NCBI GenBank assembly: GCA_022264855.1
Contig: JABYQU010000001.1
Span: 1,364,001-1,428,000 of the forward strand
Direction: 5' to 3'
Source of the DNA: Lenzites betulinus
Taxonomy: Eukaryota; Basidiomycota; Agaricomycetes; Polyporales; Polyporaceae
Length of the DNA stretch: 64,000 bases
Shown in pieces: positions 22,597 to 33,664 of the stretch. Every line of letters starts with the position of its first letter. The first letter of the stretch is position 1. The notes under the pieces were generated by a model that had not been told where the DNA came from, made no database searches, and saw nothing but the letters and a program-made list of their open reading frames with translations. A program made the translations under genes and the position numbers.

Positions 22597-23713
22597 TTAC
22601 GAACGGACAAACTCCAAGCACTGTGTGACCATAGGTTGAACCTCTTCGAAGTTGATCTGTTCTGCGGAGACGTCCTCCTCCATATGCTTGTCGTTCGTCG
22701 TCCCTGATAGAGGTGTGATGCCGTGCAATTGCGCGAAACGGAAGACCGCCTGAGCCGGTGTGCAGCCCTTCGCCTCACATATCGCACGAATACTGGTATG
22801 TTTCAGCAAACTCGGTGATCCAGATAAGGTCCAGAACGATCTGCGCAGCGTGTTAGAGTAGCGTTACGGGCTCATCCAAGCTGGCAGTGCGTACTGGTAC
22901 TGAACGCCGTGCTTCTGGCAATACGCCCAGACGTCGTTGTCCCAGTCGTTGCCTTCGTACCACCGGTTCTGCACGACATCGACGCGCCGTCCGCCGTCTC
23001 GCTCGAGCGCCTCGAGGATGCTGACGTCGTACGTGTTGCTGACGCCGATTTTGCGCACAACGCCCGATTGCTGGAGCCCGACCAGCGTGCGCCAGGCGGT
23101 GAGGGTCTGCGGGAGCGTCCGCAGGGGGGAGTGCAGGAGGAGGCTGTCGAGATATGTGGTGCGCAGGTTGGCGAGCGACGTTTTCACGGAGGCGTGGATT
23201 TGCGTCTCGATGTCCGTTTGGGGGTCGTACGGGAGCGGTTGAGATTGGTCCTGGCCGCCGATCGGCGTGTACCTTGCAGGCTCTGGTAAGAACGGGCCAC
23301 AAGGAATTGTAGCTGGGAGTTTACCTACTTCGTCTGGATGAAGAGCTCTTCTCGTCGGATGCCATGCTCAGTCTGGAGGGTGTGCAGTGCAGCTCCGACC
23401 AAGTCCTCGCTTGGGCGTGCATTCAGCGTAACGTCGTTAACGTCTCTACGGGGCCGTACCGGTAGTGTTTGGGCTGACAAGCTTTGCAACGTGGCACCAG
23501 ATCAGCCAACTGGTTAATATTCGAGTTTATGACCCTGTCAATTTCGCTGCATACCTGTGTCAATCGCCCCGAATCCGTGGAGGACCGCGCTCACGACGAG
23601 TGCCGTCGTCCTGTCCTTCTTCCTGTAGAAAGTTAGTTGACGGTGCTGGTGGACATGAGATAGGTTTGTAAAGCTCACCAGGCGGTCCCATATATGATCT
23701 TCGAGGTCGCCAT
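22597..23713 (-). CDS. aldo-keto reductase (NADPH-dependent)
   Basis: Reduces aldehydes or ketones with NADPH, probably in the cytosol. Exons on the minus strand: 23713-23679, 23622-23555, 23481-23460, 23409-23329, 23272-22895 and 22840-22597, giving 275 aa. The splice model restores the family sequence: KIIYGTAWKKDRTTALVV, GFGAIDTACQPKHYREDLVG, ELFIQTKYTP, LLLHSPLR, IGVSNTYDV. The catalytic tetrad Asp (AIDTA), Tyr (KHYRE), Lys (QTKYT) and His (LLHSP) is complete. The C-terminal part includes QSFWTLSG and AVFRFAQLHGITPLSGTT. Exon 3 is a 22-nt microexon; skipping it would break the frame and remove the catalytic Tyr. It is somewhat shorter than a standard AKR (about 300 aa) but has no visible gap in the core. 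The cupin gene is transcribed divergently from about 400 bp away. Confidence 0.9.
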
Positions 23714-24114
23714 GTGGGGACTTGGGGAGGAGAACAAGATTTGGTGGGAGGAATCACTCAGCTAGTGCCACACAAACAACGTCACACCGGTGGCCGGACC
23801 GATAACACCGTCTTGGACGTTCCTCCTGACACTCCGCCTTCTGTCAGTTTCTTATACGGATGAAGTTGTGGCGTTCGCCAACCTACAAGATTCTTCACGG
23901 TCCAGAGAGAGCTGAGAGGACAAGATGACGTTGAATGACGAGGCCCATCGATCGCGTCCCAAGTCTAATGACCTCGGCGAGCCCGGCTCGCGTACAATAG
24001 GTGCAAGAACTTCAAGTGAAAGTGTGTAGAACTCTAACGAGAGGACTTCACCTGAAAGCCGCACTTCCCCGGGGTCATATATAAGCAGAACGTCTTTTCC
24101 CCACTGTACCTCTG

Positions 24115-24924
24115 ATGCTCCGCCTCGCCTTCTCTCGTCCCGCCACCGCCCGTGCGCTCCGTCCGTCCTCCATCAAGCTCGCACGCACGCACCCCGACAC
24201 CCCTCGCAACTTCAGCACGACGATGTCGAAGTTCAACCCGAACACGGAGCCCCCGAAGGGCTTCGCGATCTTCAAGAACGTGAACTCCGTCGCGGAGGAC
24301 AGCGACAAGTTCCGACGGGTGCTCTGGACGGGCACCCACAGCCAGGTATGCACGCGCAGTACGTCGGGGAAAGTTCGCGCCTGACGCCCGTGTAGCTGGT
24401 CATCATGACCGTACCTGTAGGAGGCGAGATCGGGGAGGTATGTGCGTGGAGTTTGAGCGAGTATATGCGCTCACAAAACACGATCGTAGGAAACCCACCA
24501 CGTCGACCAACACCTCTTCTTCCTCGCCGGCAATGGCCAGGCCATCGAGGGTGGCACCAAGGTAACACAGATCATGAGTCAAACCAAGTGCATATACTCA
24601 CACGCGGCACAGAAAACCTCAATTAGTCCCGGAGACCTTGTGATCGTTCCTGCGGGCACTTTGCACAATGTGAGCACGGAATGTTGAGGAATGCGCATGC
24701 TCGTGCTTACCGGCCTTTTAGTTCATAAACACTGGCGCCACGCCCTGGGTTGTCGCTACTGTGAGTAGACGCACGAACCTTTGTGGCTGAACCGAGCTGA
24801 CGGAATATGGCAGGTATATGCGCCTGCCGAGCACAAGGCTGACACGGTCCATGACACACTCGAGCAGGGTGAGAAGCTAGAAGAAGCAGGCAAAGACGAG
24901 CCGCCGTCGTGGGCGAAGTCCTAG
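24115..24924 (+). CDS. cupin-domain protein with probable mitochondrial targeting peptide
   Basis: Exons 24115-24345, 24396-24437, 24490-24561, 24613-24669, 24722-24760 and 24814-24924 give 183 aa. Residues 1-36 are rich in Arg, Ala and Ser without acids at the start (MLRLAFSRPATARALRPSS) and look like a mitochondrial presequence. A second Met at residue 37 (MSKFNPNTEP) could give a cytosolic form. The cupin fold is shown by GGEIGEETHHVDQHLFFLAG (motif 1) and GDLVIVPAGTLHNFINTG (motif 2). Motif 1 has HH but Gln/His where the usual Glu stands, so the metal site is not standard. Related small cupins are of unknown function. A TATA-like TATATAAG lies about 40 bp upstream of the ATG. Confidence 0.85.
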
Positions 24925-25128
24925 TAGATCCTCTGTGTATCCCTCTGAGCGCGTGCGCTACTGTATGCTAATGATGGCTGTATTGTGTGGAACCCTCGGC
25001 GTCAAGTGCTATGTCAATACATGCGCGACGTGCATGCGCAAACGATCAGCTCACCTAATGTACATTATGATGCGATGCGTTGACAACAAATGCTGGGAGA
25101 ACTCGTCCAGGGAATCATACAACATGGA

Positions 25129-26033
25129 CTATGTGCTGTGGTAGCTGCGACGCTGAGGCTGTGTGGTGCCTGGCTCGCTCTTTACTTCAATGCGCGCGTC
25201 TTCCAGCATTTTGGTCAGGCGATGTTCTTGGTGCAGACGCTGCAGGTCATCCGACCCTCCTAGCGGGGCGCCCTGGGGAGTCGCCTGAGCTTGGCACTCA
25301 GAGATTCTCAGGACGTGACAGGACGCACCTTCAGAATGATGTTAGGCACAGTCGCGCGCCCCGTCAGTCGGGTCAGTATCGCCTGTATCTGAGGACCGTC
25401 CGAACGGGTGTTCACTTCCACGATTTTCGGCGGGGGCGAGAGGTTGTACTCGGCCAGGAGCGCCTTCGCCCTGATAGAATATCTACCGACGCACACACAC
25501 CCTCTCAACATTCCCCTTCCCAAAACCCAAGGAAAAAGACAGACTCACGGGCAATACGTCTTGCTAAACACAACAAGCGGCAGCTGCTCGCCCACCCTCC
25601 TCACATGCTCCTCCCACGCATAGTCCCCGTCCGGCGCATACACGCGCAGATCCACCGGGCGCCCGCCGTCCACCGCGACGCTCCCGAGGCCCTCGACGCG
25701 GATCGTGCCCGTGTCCTCGTCGAGCCTGCGCTCGGGGTGCGCGCTGATAAAGTGCAGCAGCGCGTCGAGCTCGCGCACGTCCGCGAGCGCGCTCTCGCCC
25801 GCGAGCTGCGGGCGCGCCTGCGCGACGCGCCCCGCGCGCGACGAGCCCGGCGCGAAGCCGAGCCCGATGTCCTTGAGCGCGGGCGAGAGCGTGAGGACGG
25901 CGGGCACGCCGTAGGTGTACACGTAGAGCAGCGCGGTGAGCGCGAGGAGCGCGAGCGGGATGAGCGTGCGGCGGCGCCGGATGGGGGCGCCGGTCCAGGG
26001 CCGGGCGGGGGCGGCGTGGTACTTGCTCGACAT
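25129..26033 (-). CDS. membrane-anchored monothiol glutaredoxin (Grx6/7 type)
   Basis: Exons 26033-25549, 25482-25329 and 25272-25129 on the minus strand give 260 aa. A basic stretch RRRR is followed by a single transmembrane helix (about residues 22-45, LIPLALLALTALLYVYTYGV), typical of a type II protein of the early secretory pathway. The glutaredoxin domain has FSKTYCPYS with Cys161 and Ser in the second position, hence monothiol, then ATVPNIIL and LGGSDDLQRLH, the glutathione-binding parts. Yeast Grx6/Grx7 share this layout and act in ER/Golgi redox control. The luminal stem is Ala/Arg-rich and very GC-rich (25700-26000), which creates long false frames on both strands. Confidence 0.9.
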
Positions 26034-26949
26034 GGATTTCTGCGCACTTTGTGGTGGGTTGGGAGATGTAGGTGCAGCGAGGGGGGGTCGTAGATGAGGG
26101 TGAAGGAGAGTGGGTGAGCGAGAGGGGGCAACGCGTATAAGGCGCGGGGATGTCGCGCGTGGGATTAAGTAGAGCCCAGCGGCAGTCAGACTGCGGCACG
26201 GGTGTCGGAAGACGTCAAGGAAAGCGCGGTGAGTGGCAGATGGCCGGTCAGACGAGCGTCGCGAGGCTGTGGTCGTCTGCGTGTATGTGGCGGCGGTGGG
26301 AAGCGTACCAAGGATGCGCGGAGGCCGTCGTAGCAGATGACGGCAGTGTATCTGCTTGTCTTGTGTAAGTAACCCTCCTGCGGGCCGAGCGCTATGATTA
26401 CTTAATTAGTTGCTAGCACCGCCATTACTACCCTAACTTACGCACGTCTCGGTGACCGGACAAGTCGGCCGAGCACTAATAAGTACTAACTTTCAAATTT
26501 CAACTGCGGGTTCAAGGACGTCCTACGATCAAACATTTTGACAAATTTGGACGCAGACTGAGGATTCGGATGTCAGGGTAGTCTGACCCACGTGGCGAAG
26601 TTCGCTGGGATTCATATCTAGATGAGATCTGGATCCATGAGAACATCATGCACACGGCGGGCACTAGACCATTGCGGATAGGCTCAAATGGGGCCAAAAA
26701 GTTGAGACATAGAGGTGAAGTTTCGGCCGACTTATCGTGTTTTGAGCGAGTTGCTAACGATTTTCATCCACTAGTGTTCACCTCTTGTCTCGGTTGTTGA
26801 AACGGTTTTGCTCGGTCGGCAACGAGCCATTACCTACCGTGTCAATGTATATCTTGCTCGATGACAACACCGGAGCTTGCAGCGGGTCCTACCGACAGGT
26901 ATCTCGCCCAAAACGAAGCCGGAAACACGACAGCAGCAGGAGGTATAGT
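26034..26949. other. gene-free stretch right of the glutaredoxin
   Basis: About 900 bp with the glutaredoxin 5' flank on the left and the outer edge of the inverted duplication on the right. No gene, RNA or repeat recognised. Confidence 0.45.
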
Positions 26950-28947
26950 ATAGATATGCGACATGGATGAAATAAATACCACTCAATTGCCCAAAGAACC
27001 TCTAATACAAATGTGCAGATTTACGACGAACATACACGGTGTGTCCTCGTTCGTTCCTTCATGTTCAGTCGCCATTTATCCTCAGCGGCGGGAGCTCGTC
27101 GTATTCGACTTCAGGCCCGGAACGACCACCGTGCGCCCGGTGATCTCGTGCGCCGACAGTGCCGACAGCACAGTGTTGATGTCCTCGAGCGCCGCGACCG
27201 TGACATTGGGCTTCACGACACCCTGTGTGCGAGGTATCCTGTCAGATGAGGGCAGGGATCGGAGAGGCGATTAGCACGTACCTGAGCAAGCAGGTCCAAC
27301 GCAGTCCGCATGTCGTCCGGTGAGCCGTACAGAGACCCGATCACTAGCGGTCCAAATTGTCCATCAGCACACTCAAACACACCGGACGGCACAGTGGCAC
27401 GTACCCGCAATGTCATTCGCGATGAAGTCCGCAGAGTCGAAAGTGAGACTCTCCGCGCTCCAGCCAACCTGCGGGTCACAAATGTTAGTGAAACGGTGCA
27501 GACGACTACTGCAAGCACAAGGACACACCATGACGATCTTGCCGTGCTTGGCGACCCGCACATAGTCGATCCCCAAACTCGACCGGTATGCCACAGCGCT
27601 CTGCGCCAGCGAGAAGCCTGCAAACCCCGCCGTCAGCGAGCGTCCGGCGCACGACCGTTGCACAGCCGGAACAAAACCTACTCTGCGCGCTCGCGACAAA
27701 GTCGACCACAGTATCGACCTGGAACGTCCCGTTCCCGACCACATTCGTCAGGTCGATCAGGTCGAACGCGCGCTCCGCCCCAAGGTCGAGCGCGAGCTGG
27801 CGCGCCTCGGGCCGGATGTCGACCGCGAACACCGTCGCGCCGAGGTGCTTCGCGACCTGCAGCGCCTGGTGTCCGAGCCCGCCCACGCCGTAGATCAGGA
27901 CGCGGTCGCCGGGCGAGACTTGTCCGGCGTTGGCCACTGCGTTATAGGCGGTCGTGAGCGAGTCTGCGGCCAGCGCCGCGATCTCGGGGGCCAGTCCCGC
28001 CGGCTGTTGAAGAGCGGCCGCGGTGAGTACGAACGAGTCCGAGGGAGTGTGTGCGATTGCGGCGGGGACGTACCACGGGGATGAGCTGGAGCTGGTTGAC
28101 GAGGACGAACTCGGCGTAGCCGCCGTCGAATCCGACACCGGTGTCGAACTGGAGCGGGTTCGCCGTGGTCGGGTCGACGACGTGCACGCCGTATAGCTGC
28201 GAGGTGCTGATGTTGCTCAGCACGCCCGGCCCGAGTCTGCAGCAGGGGGGAGGTGTGTCAGGGACAGCGCAACACGCGCAGAGCGGGGAGTCGGGCATAC
28301 TGGACGGGGGTGCCGACGATTTCGTGGCCCATGATGTATGTGCGGGGGTCGGGGTGTGCCGCCGAGAGGAAGAAGACGTCGGAGTGGCACACGCCACACG
28401 CGGCGACTTTGAGCACCACTTGGCCTTCACCCGGCGTGGGCACAGGGTAGTTCGGGTTCAGGACCAGGTTGTTGTTCCCGGGCTCGTAGACGGCGGCGAG
28501 CATGGTGTCGGCCACCGCCGTCGAGACGAGAGCAAAAAGGCTGGCGAATGTCACGACTGCGAACATGATGTATGGTGAGTGCTGAGTGCGAGAGAGAGAT
28601 GCTGGTGTTGGTGCTGGTGCTGGTAGAACTTCTGGGGTGTGTTGTCTGCCTCGAGCGAGTTAGAGCTCATTTTAAGCAGCCATGGGATGCATAGGTCGGT
28701 GGACTGCGTACTGGCCCTCGTTCCGACCACGAACGGAGACCCAACTGTATGTCAGGCGGCCGATATCCTCCACGCATCAGCCGCTCGCACATACAACATT
28801 GCACTCGCCTCTGGACGCTGAGGCACCACTCGGCACAACCCAAGGGCCTTCGAGAACGGAACACGAGGCTACCGTTCGGACTCGGGCGGATGATGCGCGA
28901 AAGCGTCGGCATCATGATGTTTGTCGATAAACGTAAACAACGCCCAA
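26950..28947. repeat. left arm of a large inverted duplication (contains ADH copy D)
   Basis: This segment matches 31306-32712 in opposite orientation. Homology covers 3' flank, gene and 5' flank. On the outer side both arms carry TATTTATTTCATCCATGTCG. On the inner side both have TTGGGCGTTGTTT followed by a region containing GACAAACATCAT. The right arm has several deletions relative to this one. Confidence 0.85.
27082..28566 (-). CDS. zinc-type alcohol dehydrogenase with secretory leader (copy D)
   Basis: Fourth intact paralogue. Exons: 28566-28301, 28236-28074, 28003-27682, 27617-27529, 27468-27405, 27343-27282 and 27222-27082, giving 368 aa. The leader is MFAVVTFASLFALVSTAVA, then DTMLAAVYEPGNNN. 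Motifs: CGVCHSD (Ser where the others have Thr), GHEIVG, AADSLTTAYNAV and YGVGGLGHQALQVAK. It is the most diverged intact copy, for example PAGLAPEIAALAAD for the usual PDGLAPEIATVATD. The promoter lacks the ATGCCCTCGACATTG block of A-C; only TTAAAATGAGCTC is seen at the corresponding distance. It forms the left arm of an inverted duplication with the dead copy E. Confidence 0.9.
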
Positions 28948-31305
28948 TAGAGGAACTGTTCCCGCCCACTCGTCTTGGCCGGCGAGATTTAGCGGCGGGG
29001 CCCGTGGTGCCTGGGACATAATTGTATTCGGTGTGTCTGAGCTCCTCTACATCGGAAGCTTATGTTTCACTGTGAGCCCAGTGTATTCCTCCGCCGACAA
29101 GGTCGATATGAACTCACGAGTAATAGGCACAATCCTGGTGTTGTGGGTGAGACGGCATACACACACCGCCGACCCTTTCCTTCGAGAGTGTACGGTGAGT
29201 CCGAGACGCAGGCAGAAAAGCGTACGAACAAGACAGACACACCTTCGCAAGGTATGCATATCGCGTGTTCACGTCTGCCGAAGCGTCAGAAAGCATCCTA
29301 TCCGGCTCTTCTCATCAGCGCTGAATCATCTGCATCTTCCTCGGAGCTTCACCTATGGCGGTGGTAGTGCTCCCTGCCGACACCATGTCAGCCCATACTG
29401 TGAGCCGACATACCTGGATAATCGCAGCTGACCAAGTTGAATTGGTTGCATCAAGCGCACGAGACGAGAATAATGCTGGACATCGCATTTCGTTGGCCAT
29501 CGCCACTGCCCAAGCGCTCAAGACGGCGGCCATGACGGCATTGGGCGGAGCAAGATGCGGTTGAGCCATGGCTGATACGCACTAATTATCTCTATGTCGC
29601 TGAGGATCTAAATCGGAACGTGAAGTTTTCTTGCTCAGCAGGTAATAGCGTGAATCACCAGAAGCACACACTCACCTTATGGATGCATTACTGCGCGTGC
29701 TAGCGCTAGCACACTCTTAGAGTCCGCACTTTGCCACGCCGGCCCTGCTCAATGATCCGTCACAACAAACAGTATCGGAATGATGTTGTCCTAGGATGCA
29801 TCAGACCAGAGTAGGCACGCATTTGTTTGCTTCGCGCATATCTTCGACTTGCATCGCATCTGCAAACAAACAGGAGGCTGACAATGTGGCCTACAGTTAA
29901 AGGACACAGAAATCGTGCGCTTTTCCGATACGCATGCAGTCCACAAACCTCATCGGCAGCGTCCGAAGCTCCAGTACTTCGACTGGACGCATCGTAGTGG
30001 TGCAGATCTGTCGATCCATCAGTCGCTGGTGTCAAAATTCCGAATAACCTCAACCTAGCTCGCCCATCTGCATCACCCGTATGCATCAGCGCGCTTAAGA
30101 GGCAACCTCCGCCAGGTCCGGGGTCCGGGTCCGCTCACATTTTACACATCGGCTGCACCAGACAAAGGCGGTCTGGAGAATGTAGACGGCCGATGCGAAC
30201 GGAGTATGGAGGAGGAATGGCGAGCGAGGCCCGCATATTGCTCTGGAGTACAGATCCATCCGTTGGTCAGTCGGAGATGGATCACATAGTTCATTGGATG
30301 GATGTCGTACCGTCTTACTGAAGTGATGCAGCGCTTCGTGGCGAACCACGTCCGACAATAGAATCAACTTTACTTTTCAGTACTTACTCGTCTTGCATAC
30401 GCCTTCGGCCGGTCCCCACAAAGTCTTTGACGCCGTTGAGGGCACTGGATGCATCAAATTGTCGTTACCTCGCGAACCAGACTCCGATTCAGCTAACAGG
30501 CGGTAAAATCTGGATATAATGTGGATTAAAGCAGGTGCTCATCAATTCCGCGCTGTGTGTCTTGAAGCTTACGGTACCCACTCACAATAATAGCAAGCAT
30601 AATACATATGGCAACTCCGAAGCTACGCTCGATAGGCATACCTCACTTCGGTCCGGGTGTCCTCCGAGCTAGTCGGATGGCCAAGGCCCGCTTCTAATTA
30701 GGCGGGCTGATTGCATCTTGAACAGTAACCAAGAGAGATATTAGCATCATACGGGAAAGCTAAACAGGACGACGGCGGTTAGTGTCCTGATATTAGAACA
30801 GAACATTCAGATCCTCGAGTTCGGGGCAAGTGAGCTAGTGCATCCGGACCCAACATTGAAGCAACAGCTTTGCTACGCGTCGCGGCCCGTCTCCCATTTG
30901 AGAGTCGCGTGGACGGAAGGGTCGCCGCCGCTCAGCCGACTGCGCTCTCTCGTCGAGATAGGCTAGTACGTTCAAGTTGTAAAGTTGGAGGTCTAAATAG
31001 AGCGCATCTGGCTGCTGCGTGGCTCCGAATGCACGCAAGGTCTGCGCCGACCCTAGGCGGCATTTCCCCTGTGGTCGGATAGGTGAGTAGAGATGAGTGA
31101 GCGCTTCGCATGAGCGCTGTGTGGAAATACTAGCGGGGTTTGAATTACAACGACTGCTTCTGAAATACTGTCACATACTACCAAACAACTCGGAGAACGC
31201 CGGCAGCAGCATCCAGCTCATACTCCAAGTTATAGGTTCAGAATTACTAAGAATTACTGAGGTTGTCCCATCTTACCTGAAAGAGTGGTCGAAAACATTC
31301 GCCCA
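28948..31305. other. gene-free spacer of the inverted duplication
   Basis: About 2.4 kb between the two arms. Only short, non-conserved frames occur (for example minus 29315-29569 and minus 29760-30086). I recognise no gene, transposase remnant or RNA. The spacer has no obvious counterpart elsewhere in the window. Confidence 0.45.
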
Positions 31306-32712
31306 TTTGGGCGTTGTTTGTGTTTCTCGACAAACATCATAATGCCGACGCGTTCGAGCATCATCCGACCGAGCCCCGACCACGGCGCCCCGACTCGGTA
31401 GCCTCGTGTTCCGTTCACGAAGGCCTTTGCGTTGTTCTGGGCGGCGTTCAGCGCTCAGCTGCTGACAATTCACAAAGGCGGGGGCGATGTTGGGTTCGCG
31501 AGCGGCTGATGCGCATACTAGTGGCACTGGTTCCGACCATGGACGGATATGGAACTGTTCCGACCACGGACGGAGACCTAGCTGTCAGCCAGGCGGCCCA
31601 TGTCCTCTCCGCATCCCATAGCTACATAAAATGCGCTCAAAATAGCTCGAGGCAGAAAACACACCTCAGCACTCCTTCCAGCACCAACCCCAGCATATCC
31701 CTTTCGCACTCAGCACTCGCCATACATCATGTTCGTAATTGTGACATTTGCCAGCCTTTTGACGATCGTTTCGATGGCGGTGGCCGACACTATTCTCGCT
31801 GCTGTTCACGAGCCCGGCAACAACAACAACAACCTGGTCCTGAACCCGAAATCACCTGTGTCCAAGCCGGGGCGCACCCCGGCGACCCACACACCTACAT
31901 CATGGGCCTCGAAATCGTCGGCACGCCTATCTAGTATGTCTGCCTTTCTGCTCTGCATGTATTGCCTTGTCTCTGACACTCTTTCCCCCTGCTGCAGACT
32001 CGGTCCTGGTCTGCTGAGCAACATCGGCACCTCGAAGTTGTACGGCGTGCATGTCGTCGACAAGACCACGCCGAACCCGCTGCAGTTCGACACCGATGTC
32101 GGATTCGACGACGGCTGCGCCGAATTTCTGATCTATGGCGTGGGCGGGCTCGAACACCAGGCGTTGCAGGTCGCGGAACACCTCGACGCGACGGTGTTCG
32201 CGTTCGACATCCGGCCCGAGGCGCGCCAGCTCGCGCTCGATGCGGAGCAGGCATTCGACCCGATTGACCTCACGAACGCTGTCGGCGACGAGACGTTCCA
32301 GGTCGACGCTGTGGTGGACTATGTCGCGAGCGCGCAGAGTAGGCTGTGGTCCGGTCTCTGTACGGCTCGCCCCTACACATGCGCCGGACCGCGTTGGACC
32401 TGCTTGCTCAGGTATGTGGCAATTGTCCCTTTTCTGCCCCATGTTCTGACACGCTGTCTCGCACATAGGGTATCATGAAGCCCAACGTCACGGTCGCGGC
32501 ACTCGAGGACATCAACACTGTGCTGTCGGCACTGTCGGCGCACGAGATGGCCGGGCGCACGGGCCTGAAGTCGAACGTCACGAGCACCGTTGAGGGCCGA
32601 ATTTTGAACAAGTGCACTAGACCACACCATGTATGTTCGTCATAATTCCGCACACATAGAGGTTCCTTGGGCAACTGAGTAGTATTTATTTCATCCATGT
32701 CGCATACTTTAA
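31306..32712. repeat. right arm of the inverted duplication (contains ADH pseudogene E)
   Basis: Inverse counterpart of 26950-28947 with deletions and point changes. The promoter side contains a repeated phrase (GTTCCGACCA(T/C)GGACGGA twice, about 31530-31575), present once in the left arm. Confidence 0.85.
31729..32592 (+). pseudogene. decayed alcohol dehydrogenase (copy E)
   Basis: Recognisable as an ADH of the same family from the leader (MFVIVTFASLLTIVSMAVA) and IYGVGGLEHQALQVAEHLDA. It is broken in several ways compared with copy D. The segment with the catalytic CGVCH motif is deleted in exon 1. The zinc-binding His of GHE is changed to Leu (MGLEIVG). The exon 1/2 junction creates a stop. 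Exon 2 is fused into exon 3 with loss of the PxGLAPEIA segment. Exons 4 and 5 are deleted, and exon 7 lacks the TVVVPG part. An AAC repeat near the start is expanded (five Asn in a row). Base changes are spread over the whole copy, so it has been dead for some time. Confidence 0.9.
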
Positions 32713-33664
32713 TACCTTGTTATAGCTGGCCGGTCTCCCGTGTGTCCACCCTCGCTCTATACAAAATACCTATCGTAATCGCTGTCCTGGTACCAATACA
32801 ACGTGCTCTGTCTGCTTTGCTATCGTGACGCCGTTAGACGAATGCTGGCCAAGCGTCGTCGATTGTTTGTATATAGCCTGTATCTCATATGCCAGATAAT
32901 ACATGTAGGACTAGCAGCACATGATGCATGAAACTTTGAAGGGGTGCCAGCAACTTAAACCTTATATCTACCGCTTCCCCTGCCAGGTCATTTGTATTGC
33001 GACAGCGCACAGAGCAGGAGACGTTTCCCATCCCAATAGATACGGTCATGTTGTAATAAATCTAGCCAAAGCTTCGATGTTGCTCTGCGCGAGAAGATTC
33101 GCGCCGCGTCCAAACCGCACTTCCCGTGTGAGGCAGCAGAGTGTACGTTGATTCCGCATCGTCAGGAAAATGAGAGTTTGAAAGGAATTTATATTGAACA
33201 AGACAGCCGTACACGCACATGCTACAGTTTTGCAGGGTGGTTGAACGCGACAGAGTGTGTAGGTACCAGTACGAGAAAGCAAGCAGACGATAGGACACGA
33301 CGAGGGACGACGGGAAAGGAAAGGGGTGCGGGGTAGGGGTAGGGGGGTGGGTGGAGGGGAAAGGGATGAGGAAAGTGGAAGGAAAGGTGAAGGAAAGGTG
33401 AAAAGTGAAACCAGAAACGGAAAGATAAAATAACACAAATCGCGCGCCAAAGAGTACGAACGGACCACCGAGACAAGGGTAGAATCCAGAGCGAAGGCTG
33501 TGTGGCTCCGGGAAGGGGTGGATCGCTGCTGCCGCCACGCTGTCGCATGGGCGCAGGAATATTTACAAGAATGAAATATATGGAAGAATATGGACAGCTG
33601 AAAGAGGGAGGGGGGAGGGGGGTAGCGATACACCACATGTACGCACAGCCTTGATGTAGTAGCC
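32713..33664. other. intergenic region with CCR4 3' flank
   Basis: About 950 bp after the duplication arm, up to the CCR4 stop codon. It includes the purine-rich tract listed separately. No gene recognised; long frames here are extensions of CCR4 exon frames past the true splice sites. Confidence 0.45.
33311..33415. repeat. purine-rich, G-run tract downstream of CCR4
   Basis: About 100 bp of nearly pure A/G on the plus strand, including GGGGTAGGGGTAGGGGGG followed by TGGGTGG. This has four or more G-runs and could form a quadruplex on the plus strand. In the CCR4 transcript it would be C/U-rich and lie in or just beyond the 3' UTR. Confidence 0.65.

Noticed and set aside
25564..26199. Overlapping long frames on both strands over the glutaredoxin stem region
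   Set aside because: Produced by extreme GC bias. Only the frame with the membrane helix and CPYS motif makes a known protein.
29033..29569. Frames in the inverted-duplication spacer, considered as a possible small secreted or hydrophobin gene
   Set aside because: No signal peptide with proper context, no cysteine pattern and no splice partners.
33222..33660. C-terminal extension of the CCR4 third-exon frame
   Set aside because: This is intron and downstream sequence read through. The splice 33828/33767 restores the conserved ending FPSDHLCIASEFR.
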